Shown one piece after another: positions 8,282-15,057 of a DNA stretch of 64,000 bases. Source of the DNA: GSA-30 sp036384435 (lineage in GTDB: Bacteria; Pseudomonadota; Gammaproteobacteria; Xanthomonadales; Rhodanobacteraceae). The notes under the pieces are model-generated. The model saw only the letters and a program-made list of their open reading frames with translations, did no database searches and had not been told where the DNA came from. Position 1 is the first letter of the stretch; each line of letters starts with the position of its first letter. The stretch lies in contig NZ_DASVMI010000030.1 of assembly GCF_036384435.1 (NCBI RefSeq), forward strand, positions 1-64,000, read 5' to 3'. Position numbers and translations under genes: made by a program.

Positions 8282-8965
8282 ATGTCCGTCGCCGAACTGC
8301 AACCATTGGCCGAACCGCTGCTGGAAACCACCCGGCGGATGATCGGTACCCTGCAACGCGAGAGCTCCACCGAGCTGCGCCTGGCACTGGCCAAGCGCAT
8401 CCTGCGCCAGTTGGGCGATGAGGCATACCCGGTATTCCTGAAGCTGCTGCTCATTGTCGCCGAAAGTGAGGACGCCGCCGCCAAGCAACTGGTCGCCGAC
8501 CTGCTCGCCAGCGCCGCCCAGCGCATGGACCTGCCCAGTGGAGCCTTGAGCGCCTGGGGCGGCTCGCATACCGCCACCGCATCGCCCTACGAATCGCCCT
8601 CTGCCAGCGGCGCGATGGGGCGACGAAGGCTGCTAGGCCCAATCGAATACCTGACCGTGTGGTACTGCCAGCAGACACAGCGTCCCATGCTGGAAGAATC
8701 TTTGTATGCCGATGCGATTGGCAAGCTTATCGGCCTGTTCGACTTGAACCCGGTCTTACGCCAGCTCTACGCGGAAAAACTTGCCGGCGAAGCCGGCAAC
8801 GAACTGGAAGGCACGTACAGCTGCGAAACGCGCCAAGTGCTGAGTCGCCTCGCCGAACGCTGGAAAAAGCCAGGCGTCACCCCCCTGGACGTGGTCCGGG
8901 CCGCGATCGGCGGTGAGCTCTCCGCCACAGCCATGCCGCCCGGATGGATCGTACATCGGCTTTAA
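8282..8965 (+). CDS. Hypothetical T3SS-associated protein
   Basis: A 227-residue, mostly helical soluble protein with no membrane segment and no recognised domain. The first 90 residues are amphipathic (VAELQPLAEPLLETTRRMI, then LRLALAKRILRQLGDEAY). A Ser/Ala-rich linker follows (about 98-112), then a second helical half. It follows the 7987 ORF by 43 bp on the same strand. Position suggests a T3SS accessory role (cytosolic regulator, chaperone or gatekeeper), but the sequence does not tell me which. Confidence 0.6.
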   Translation: MSVAELQPLAEPLLETTRRMIGTLQRESSTELRLALAKRILRQLGDEAYPVFLKLLLIVAESEDAAAKQLVADLLASAAQRMDLPSGALSAWGGSHTATASPYESPSASGAMGRRRLLGPIEYLTVWYCQQTQRPMLEESLYADAIGKLIGLFDLNPVLRQLYAEKLAGEAGNELEGTYSCETRQVLSRLAERWKKPGVTPLDVVRAAIGGELSATAMPPGWIVHRL

Positions 8966-9085
8966 CCCAGGGCGAGGGATGAGGAACGCGTAACGAGGGC
9001 GTGACACCGGACGGTGTCGCACCATGCGACTTGGGGAGTGCGTTCGCGGCCATACAATCGGCGGCAGGCCATCGAACTCGTCCCG

Positions 9086-9727
9086 CTACGTATACAGCCG
9101 CCTCAACTCCCGCCAGGCCTCCGCGTCAAGCGCATACCGTACGGCCGGCTTGCCGCGGTGTTCGCAGGCGCCCATGTCGCGAAACCCGAAATGCAGCATG
9201 ATGCGGCGAGCTTCGCGATGCGCAGGATGGCTGAATGCGAGTACGCGGGACAAGCCCATGTGCTCGAACGCCTGGCGGCACAGGATGTGCGTGCCTTCCA
9301 CGGCAAACCAACGCCCCCATGCTTCAGGGGCCAGGCGCACATGCACTTCCACATCTTCGCTTCCATCGACCGGCAGCAATGAGAACAAACCAAGGAATTG
9401 GCCTTCCAGCGTGTCGCCGCGCCAGACGCCCAACCCTGGCCTTCGCGCATAGAGCTGATTGACACAGGCCACCAGGGCCGCGACGTCGATGAATCGTGTC
9501 GGGCTGTCGACCAGCAGGGGACAATGACTAGTCTGGGCGTATAGACGGCTGATTCGCGGAATGTCCGCGTAACGCAGGCCGGTCAGGCGCACACGACGCG
9601 AGCGCGCCAGCTCGGAACCGGAAAAGTCTTCCGCTGGCGCACGCCCTTCAAGTGTGGCAGCAACATTCCCGGCATGCCCGGACCCTGACCCGGCCTGCGG
9701 CGGGCGATGGGAGTCAAGTCGATTCAA
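9086..9727 (-). CDS. GNAT-family N-acetyltransferase in the T3SS locus
   Basis: A 213-residue frame starting at TTG. A polar, Gly/Ser/Pro-rich N-terminal tail (about 1-45) precedes a GNAT fold: VRLTGLRYADIPRISRLYAQ at the first strand/helix and the acetyl-CoA-binding region around residues 145-175, ending in ARRIMLHFGFRDMG. It would transfer acetyl from acetyl-CoA to an unknown acceptor. A TGGGG-N4-CCCTA dyad lies 70 bp upstream, tying it to the T3SS promoters. With its disordered N-terminus it could be an effector or a modifying enzyme. The start is uncertain because no ATG precedes the domain. Confidence 0.7.
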   Translation of the reverse strand: MNRLDSHRPPQAGSGSGHAGNVAATLEGRAPAEDFSGSELARSRRVRLTGLRYADIPRISRLYAQTSHCPLLVDSPTRFIDVAALVACVNQLYARRPGLGVWRGDTLEGQFLGLFSLLPVDGSEDVEVHVRLAPEAWGRWFAVEGTHILCRQAFEHMGLSRVLAFSHPAHREARRIMLHFGFRDMGACEHRGKPAVRYALDAEAWRELRRLYT

Positions 9728-9796
9728 GGCAGCCTCGCAGATGACCGCAGCATGACATGGATGAGACTGTCGACCTTCGCGCGCCGAATGCCAAGC

Positions 9797-9826
9797 TGGG
9801 GATTTCCCTAGCTTTCGCCATCGCTA
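9797..9826. promoter_or_regulatory. T3SS dyad upstream of the GNAT gene
   Basis: TGGGG-ATTT-CCCTA at 9797-9810 matches the dyad with one changed base. After GC, a poorly matching second unit ends in CGCTA (9822-9826). It is 70 bp upstream of the GNAT start on the minus strand. Confidence 0.5.
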
Positions 9827-9910
9827 CCAGGGATAGGCGGTGAGCCTTCGCACGATGCAAGCGTCCGCGGCCCACAAACTGTCGCCGTCGCTACTCGCCG
9901 CTTATGCTCG

Positions 9911-11005
9911 CTAACGCCCAGGCACATAATCCGCACCCCCGATATGCAACAGTTTGTCCCCAACGCGATAGAAAAACAGGCGCACAGCGTGCCCCTGGTC
10001 GTTGGTCAGTTCGATCGCGTAGCCGTCGATGAGATAGCGACCACCGCCACCTGTTTGCGCATCCACGCTCTTATGGGCACCGATGAGGCCGGCGCTCGCA
10101 TCTGTGCTGTAACTGCCATCGGCGCGAAATTGGTAATGATCGATGCGCATGAACGAACCGCCGGCCACACCAAGGCTGCCGCCACCGCCGACATGTTTGT
10201 AACTACCAGCGAGCGGCGTCGATGAATCGGCTGGTTTGACAAATAAGTCGTCTGACAACACGACGGGATCGCCATGCGGCATCTGCACCTGGAAATCACC
10301 GCCCGCACGTGACCAGCGCCCCCAGCGCCGGGCCTCCTGCTGGCGTGACGCGCTTACATCCAGGCTATCCGGGGCAAGTCGCGGGTCTTCGTACGCAGTC
10401 CCATCCTTGAGCAACAGATAAGGTTCATAGACCGGCCAACTGGCGCCACCTACACCCGTGGCGATGGTTTTGAGCAGGTAGACGCCCTGGATATCACTCT
10501 TGGCGATCCCCTTGCCCGCAGGCGCCTGGAGCGACGAGGTTACCGTGGACGCAGCAGCCGCGGCAGATGCGGCGCGGGCAACACCACCCAATGCAGCCAA
10601 CCCGGCCGGCTCCCGCGCGGCGAGATCCATCGCTGGCTGGCGTAGCGCCTCGGGCAGCCGCGAGCACAACATGGCAGGATCGCCGCTGCTAGCCAGGCGC
10701 TGGCGATACTGGGCACCGTAATCGGCCAGCGCTTGCCTCATCACGTCATAGCCATCACCGGCCAGGGCTTGCAGCTGCGCATCGGGATCACGCAAGCCAT
10801 AACCATCCAGCCATCGGCGCACTGCATCGGCATCTTGCCGACCATAGGCGCTCGCGCGTTCGGCGCAGAACTGGGTCGTTGTGCGCGCACTGGTGACCAG
10901 CAACATCAGGCGCATCGCGGATGTCGCCCGCGTCTGGTCGGCGGCCATGGCAGACAACGGAATCATCATGGCCATCACATAACCTGTCGCTCGCCATGGA
11001 TGCAT
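9911..11005 (-). CDS. Hypothetical exported protein
   Basis: A 364-residue protein with a Sec-type signal (about 1-21, ending PLSAMAAD). The N-terminal half is helical, with two Cys residues in TQFCAERAS and AMLCSRLPE that could pair. An Ala-rich linker around 145-165 leads to a Gly-rich C-terminal beta region (SYKHVGGGGSLGVAGGSFM, later GGGRYLIDGYAIELTND) with a lipocalin-like look. I do not recognise the family. It lies directly behind the 11082-11468 gene and its terminator. Function in the envelope is unknown. Confidence 0.7.
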   Translation of the reverse strand: MHPWRATGYVMAMMIPLSAMAADQTRATSAMRLMLLVTSARTTTQFCAERASAYGRQDADAVRRWLDGYGLRDPDAQLQALAGDGYDVMRQALADYGAQYRQRLASSGDPAMLCSRLPEALRQPAMDLAAREPAGLAALGGVARAASAAAAASTVTSSLQAPAGKGIAKSDIQGVYLLKTIATGVGGASWPVYEPYLLLKDGTAYEDPRLAPDSLDVSASRQQEARRWGRWSRAGGDFQVQMPHGDPVVLSDDLFVKPADSSTPLAGSYKHVGGGGSLGVAGGSFMRIDHYQFRADGSYSTDASAGLIGAHKSVDAQTGGGGRYLIDGYAIELTNDQGHAVRLFFYRVGDKLLHIGGADYVPGR

Positions 11006-11023
11006 CGATTATCTCCGGCAACG

Positions 11024-11057
11024 AAAAAAGCCGGGACACGTCTGGACGTATCCCGGC
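11024..11057 (-). terminator. Rho-independent terminator after the 11082-11468 gene
   Basis: Read on the minus strand, GCCGGGATACGTC pairs with GACGTGTCCCGGC across a 2-nt loop (11057-11030) and is followed by TTTTTT (11029-11024). It ends 19 bp before the start of the exported-protein gene, so that gene depends on read-through or its own promoter. Confidence 0.85.
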
Positions 11058-11081
11058 CCTCCACCCTGGATCAACCTTTGA

Positions 11082-11468
11082 TTACTGCTTCTGCACCATC
11101 GTATCCATGGCTTGGCCCATGGTCTTGATGATGTTGTTGACCGCATCCATCAACTGAGCAAATTCTTGCGCCTGGGCGCTGAGTTCGGTGGTATCGCCCG
11201 GGCTCTTGGCGTTCACGCTTTCGGCTGAGCTTTGCAGATCATTGGCCGCCTGGTTGAGCTTGTCGCCAAGCGCCTTGGCCAGGGCTTCGAGCCAACCACC
11301 CTTGCCCTTGCCGGCGCTGCTGGTCAGCAGCGAGACCAGCGGCTCGGTGGCTTCGTTCTGGAAGTTGTTGAGCGCGTTGCGCACCACTTCCGAAGCAGTG
11401 GCGCGATCCATGCCGCCGCCGTTGATCTGGATGACCGGGGAGTTGCCGCTGATCTGGGTAACGCTCAT
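11082..11468 (-). CDS. Candidate T3SS-secreted small protein (filament, translocon or harpin-like)
   Basis: A 128-residue protein, no Cys, no signal peptide and no membrane helix. The polar N-terminus (MSVTQISGNSPVIQINGGG) leads to a Gly/Lys turn at 52-58 (AGKGKGG) and a helical, coiled-coil-prone C-terminus (LMDAVNNIIKTMGQAMDTM). These are features of type III filament, translocator-like or harpin-like proteins; I cannot name the family. A strong ribosome-binding site (GGAGG, 8 nt before ATG 11468), two operator-like dyads upstream and a strong terminator suggest a highly expressed single-gene unit, as expected for a structural substrate. The ATG at 11468 is chosen over a longer frame for this ribosome-binding site. 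Confidence 0.75.
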   Translation of the reverse strand: MSVTQISGNSPVIQINGGGMDRATASEVVRNALNNFQNEATEPLVSLLTSSAGKGKGGWLEALAKALGDKLNQAANDLQSSAESVNAKSPGDTTELSAQAQEFAQLMDAVNNIIKTMGQAMDTMVQKQ

Positions 11469-11624
11469 GGGGATGCCCTCCGAGGATACGACCTGAAAAT
11501 AAAGCTTGGAAAGGGATGGGCCGCGCCTGCGGCGGCGGCCATGCGCCCTGTCCCGGGAGTCGACACCCGCACTCGGACCAGGGCTTGGCAGTGAGTATGC
11601 GAAGCGCACCGGAAGCCGACCAGC

Positions 11625-11654
11625 TAGGCCGTTCCCTAGCTAGGGTTTTCCCGA
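11625..11654. promoter_or_regulatory. Paired T3SS dyad upstream of the 11082-11468 gene
   Basis: TAGGC-CGTT-CCCTA (11625-11638), spacer GC, TAGGG-TTTT-CCCGA (11641-11654). It has the same 16-bp paired architecture as 1600-1631, with a perfect inner CCCTA-GC-TAGGG palindrome. It lies about 157-186 bp upstream of the ATG on the minus strand. Confidence 0.68.
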
Positions 11655-11721
11655 GATCGCGAAGGAGGCGATAGACCCGCCCTGAAACAGTCGGGGATCA
11701 CACCGCAATAGAGGAATGAAG

Positions 11722-11798
11722 TGGTGGCTAGAGGCGGGATCGAACCGCCGACCTCAGCATTATGAGTGCCGCGCTCTGACCAGCTGAGCTACCTAGCC
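11722..11798 (-). tRNA. tRNA-Met (CAT), elongator type
   Basis: A 77-nt cloverleaf with encoded CCA. The acceptor stem GGCTAGG pairs with the 3' strand (one G-T at the last pair), the D-arm reads GCTCAGCTGGTCAGAGC, the anticodon loop is CTCATAA, and the T-arm contains GGTTCGATCC. A paired first base (G1-C72) and no triple G-C in the anticodon stem exclude initiator tRNA. A CAT anticodon could also be Ile with lysidine, but the body resembles elongator Met. Confidence 0.93.
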
Positions 11799-12005
11799 AC
11801 TTCAAACTTGCGTGGAGCCGGGAGGGTGTTGCCATCCGGTCCAAAGAGCGCGGCAGTTTAGTGGAAGACACCGGCCGGTTCAAGCATTGATGCCGCTGAA
11901 GCCAAGCTGGCCTGGCTTGCCGCCACTTCCGGCGCTGTGGTTGAATCGGACACAGGGCCGGCGCCATATCAGCAGTTGGCTGCCGTGAGGCTCCCTGGAG
12001 ACGAC

Positions 12006-12575
12006 ATGATCGACATCGATGGCTACCGTCCGAATGTGGGGATCGTTCTGCTCAATGCAGACGGCCGCCTCTTCTGGGCTCGCCGGGTCAATCGTGACGG
12101 CTGGCAGTTTCCCCAGGGCGGCATGCGTAGCGATGAAACACCGCTGGAAGCGATGTATCGCGAACTGGAAGAGGAAACCGGCCTCGGGCCGCACCATGTC
12201 GAGGTGTTGGGAAGCACCCGAGGATGGCTGCGCTACAAGTTGCCTCACCGCTATGTGCGTCACCACCAGCACCCCACCTGCATCGGCCAGAAGCAGGTCT
12301 GGTTTCTGTTGCGGCTGGTAGGCGGCGAACAGGCCCTGCGCCTGGACGCCTGCGAAAAACCCGAGTTCGATATCTGGCGCTGGGTCGATTTCTGGTATCC
12401 GGCAGCCCACGTGGTGAACTTCAAGCGGCAAGTCTACGAGCGCGCGCTGCGCCAATTCGCTCCGGTCGTCGAAACTTTGCTCAGCATCCATTTGGGCAAC
12501 CAGCCCCATCAGCATCCAGGCGACGAGGACCCTCGTTGCCGCCCGGATACCGGCAACGGCCGCGCCACCGTCTGA
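12006..12575 (+). CDS. rppH: RNA pyrophosphohydrolase RppH
   Basis: A 189-residue Nudix hydrolase that removes pyrophosphate from mRNA 5' ends and so triggers decay. The Nudix box lies at residues 38-60 (GGMRSDETPLEAM, then YRELEEETGL), with the family start IDGYRPNVGIVLLN. The WQFPQGG and PHRYVRHHQ regions are also typical. The ATG at 12006 was chosen over an earlier in-frame Met at 11937 because the family begins there. The C-terminal 30 residues are variable. Confidence 0.95.
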   Translation: MIDIDGYRPNVGIVLLNADGRLFWARRVNRDGWQFPQGGMRSDETPLEAMYRELEEETGLGPHHVEVLGSTRGWLRYKLPHRYVRHHQHPTCIGQKQVWFLLRLVGGEQALRLDACEKPEFDIWRWVDFWYPAAHVVNFKRQVYERALRQFAPVVETLLSIHLGNQPHQHPGDEDPRCRPDTGNGRATV

Positions 12576-12639
12576 ATCGGCAGACGCTGTCGGCAGTCCC
12601 TAACCATGTCGCCACCAAAACATCCTTAAAGATCAATAC

Positions 12640-13000
12640 ACTGTAGAACTTCACCCAAATGAATTAGGCGGCTAGCGTCAGGGTTAAAGCATTTCTCTCC
12701 TAGCAGCGCTAAGGTTAGCAATCGCTTCGAAGGTTGGGAGGACGTCCGGTTGAAGCGTTCGATGTAGGCGTTCTGGGTCGGCTTGCCGGGCTGGATGTGC
12801 GGGAGCTTGATACCGTGGCGTTGCACCCACTGCCGCAGTGCCGCGCTGATGAACTCCGGGCCGTTGTCCAAGCGCAGGCGCTGGGGTGCTCCGCGTAGTT
12901 CCACCAACTCGTCCAACGTCCGGATCACCCATAGCGACGGCCGGCTGGTGTCGACCTTGATCCGCAGCGATTCGCGGTTGAAGTCGTCGTTGACGTTGAA
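12640..13000 (-). pseudogene. IS3-family transposase (OrfB) fragment
   Basis: The stretch encodes part of a DDE integrase core: DDFNRESLRIKVD, LRLDNGPEFI (second catalytic Asp) and IQPGKPTQNAYIERFNRT (catalytic Glu). The first Asp region is absent. After NRT the reading degenerates near 12755, apparently with a frame change, since the parallel frame continues with RTLQPDVLPTFEAIANL. It is a different IS from the one at 63052. It borders the truncated Beta-family gene. Confidence 0.8.
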
Positions 13001-13084
13001 GGAGGAGCCTCCGACAAAGCCGGGGCGGTTCACATGTTGATCTTAAAGCTTTATTTCTATTGAATTAGCTTGAGCTAGCTAAAA

Positions 13085-13672
13085 TTAGCAAGATGGACGA
13101 ACTCGAGCTAATCGTGGGCACGACGCCCCGCTGGTTTTGAGTAGCACAGCCGCCTTGGCGCTAGCATCGACGTCGCCCAGTGCGTAGAGATCCAACAGGA
13201 CATAGATAGGCATGCGTTTGCCACACGCCTTGCGAACCCCGGCGATGACCGCCTGCAGATCCGCCAGCGGCGTGCTTTCCCCATATGCACGAACGATTAC
13301 GGCCGGCTGTCCCTTGAGGTCAGACAATGATGCCATCCCCGCGATCGCGTGCACCGCGCGCAGAACCGGCCACGCCGGCACGCCTCCGGCTTGCATGCGC
13401 GTGGCGACGTCAGCCAAATCCGTGATGGGCACGGGACCATTGTATGCCATCGCTAAATCGAGACCGATGGGATGGGTCTTTCCCCTGCTACGGAGCAACT
13501 GCCGCTCGAGCTTCGGCTGAGCCACGCCTTCCTCCAATTGCTGGATTTCCGCGATCGGCAGCATACGCTCACGATCGGCTGGCGGTACCTTGCGCAGCGC
13601 ACCTTGCTCACCCTGTTTCCAGCGAAGGATGGGTGTATATAAGAATTCCGTCATAATATTCCCCTGTTCCAT
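13085..13672 (-). CDS. Beta-family (phage beta protein-like) protein, 3'-truncated
   Basis: A 195-residue frame that begins like the Beta protein family (TEFLYTPILRWKQGEQGAL, ADRERMLPIAEIQQLE, and the DLAMAYNGP region). The family is usually around 350 residues, so roughly the C-terminal 40 percent is missing. The frame ends in an unrelated tail (SCPRLARVRPSC) beside the IS3 fragment. The family occurs in phages and accessory islands and its biochemical role is not settled. Probably non-functional. Confidence 0.6.
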   Translation of the reverse strand: MEQGNIMTEFLYTPILRWKQGEQGALRKVPPADRERMLPIAEIQQLEEGVAQPKLERQLLRSRGKTHPIGLDLAMAYNGPVPITDLADVATRMQAGGVPAWPVLRAVHAIAGMASLSDLKGQPAVIVRAYGESTPLADLQAVIAGVRKACGKRMPIYVLLDLYALGDVDASAKAAVLLKTSGASCPRLARVRPSC

Positions 13673-14101
13673 GCGATGGCGCGGGCCATCGTGTTGCTAT
13701 TTGCTGACCAGCCGACTCACCCCTGAGCCGGCGGGCACAATCTTGCGATTGAGCAAGGCTAGGGTTATGAGCCTTTGAGCATGCGCATGGATTTGCGAGC
13801 ACATTCACTCAAGTTCAACGCATTCGACGCTCTGAAGCACCAGTTCGAACGAATGTCTGCCTCACTCGACGGCGAACCGGAGTCCGTGCGCCTCGGGCTG
13901 CTTGGGATCTGATGCTGCCGACGTGGCCTGCGGTATACGGTCGCGACTCGCCTGTGGCGACCCGGCTCGCGAAGCTGCCGCAGCTGCCGAGCGGTGGGAA
14001 CCGTCGCCGACCTGAGCGACGACGGGATACGTGTATCCGCGGGAGAGAAAATCACGCCCCACGATTACCTTCCCGACCGCCATGCTTTCACCGGGGCCAG
14101 G
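13673..14101. other. Scar region without a clear gene
   Basis: This 429-bp stretch lies between the truncated Beta-family gene and the esterase. A 43-codon plus-strand frame at 13781-13912 (MRMDLRAHSLKFNAFDALKH, ending LGLLGI) looks protein-like and may be the tail of a lost gene. A frame from 13994 contains GTVADLSDDGIRV, which vaguely recalls PilZ. Neither is supported enough to call. The mixture fits insertion and deletion debris. Confidence 0.4.
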
Positions 14102-15055
14102 TCAGGCCGCGCTCTTCTTGGAATGATTCCTTCCCGGACCCATGAGACCACGAGACTGCATCCACCAGACCAGCTCGTCGAACCAGTGGTCGCTCGTCGT
14201 ACCCTTCGGCCGGAGGTCGAACCCGTGGCCGCCGTGCTCGTAGATATGGAGTTCGGCGGGCACGCCTGCCTTGCGCCAAGCAGCGTAGAGCTGCACGCTG
14301 TCGTTGGGCAGATATTCGTCGTCGGCCGCAGCGGCGATGAAGGCAGGCGAGGCATCGGCAGGAACGGGCGTGCGTAGCCCACCGTAGAGCAAGCCGACGA
14401 AATCGGGGCGAGTCACCTTGCTTCCGATCGCAAGATCGGCGGCGAGGAAGGCTCCGGCGGAAAAGCCGATAAAGCCCACCCGCTGGGGATCGATACCCCA
14501 CTCCGTCGCATGGCTGCGCACGATCGTCATGGCACGCGCGCCATCCTCCACCGCATGCTTCTCGCCGGCAAAGGGCGGCACCTCGACGGGCATGCCGCTC
14601 TTTGCACGGGCCATGATCGTGTCCATCTCCTTCATGTGGACTTCGGGCATGTGCATCGCATTGTTGGGGCTGCGTATCGTGCGGTACTTGAGCACTAGCG
14701 CGGTCACGCCGCGCTGCGCCAACTGACGCGCGACGGCGGTTCCCCCATCCTCATACCCAAGGCCGACGAAGCCGCCCCCCGGAGCGATGATCACGGCCGT
14801 GCCGTTGGCGTGCCCGGGGGCGGGCCGGAACCATTCCAACGCGGGATCGCTGACGTTGAAGATCATGGTTTCGCCCGTCTCGCTCAGCTTTTCCCGCGTT
14901 TCCGGGACGCCGAGGGAGGTGACTTGACCTTTCGCATAGAGGGGAATGATCGTTCCATGACTTGCGGCCGTCTGCGCAGTCGCTGCCGTCGACAGGAACG
15001 CGGCGGCCATGCCAAGGCCAGCCACGGCGGCCAAGCGCCTTATGAATTTTTTCAT
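14102..15055 (-). CDS. Exported alpha/beta-hydrolase (esterase) behind a TonB receptor
   Basis: A 317-residue protein with a signal peptide (about 1-27, ending STAATAQ). The hydrolase core has an oxyanion-type segment (IIAPGGGF), nucleophile Ser in GFSAG, an acid in AADDEYLP and His in GGHGFDLR. It matches the acetyl-esterase/BD-FAE-like group. Its ATG lies 2 bp after the stop of the TonB receptor, so the two form an operon. It may release the ligand the receptor imports, such as an ester-bonded siderophore, or deacetylate a glycan. The substrate is not visible. Confidence 0.85.
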   Translation of the reverse strand: MKKFIRRLAAVAGLGMAAAFLSTAATAQTAASHGTIIPLYAKGQVTSLGVPETREKLSETGETMIFNVSDPALEWFRPAPGHANGTAVIIAPGGGFVGLGYEDGGTAVARQLAQRGVTALVLKYRTIRSPNNAMHMPEVHMKEMDTIMARAKSGMPVEVPPFAGEKHAVEDGARAMTIVRSHATEWGIDPQRVGFIGFSAGAFLAADLAIGSKVTRPDFVGLLYGGLRTPVPADASPAFIAAAADDEYLPNDSVQLYAAWRKAGVPAELHIYEHGGHGFDLRPKGTTSDHWFDELVWWMQSRGLMGPGRNHSKKSAA

Positions 15056-15057
15056 CG

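Noticed and set aside
13994..14377. PilZ-like GTVADLSDDGIRV stretch
   Set aside because: Only one motif in a frame that runs antisense into the esterase gene. Start is GTG with no ribosome-binding site.
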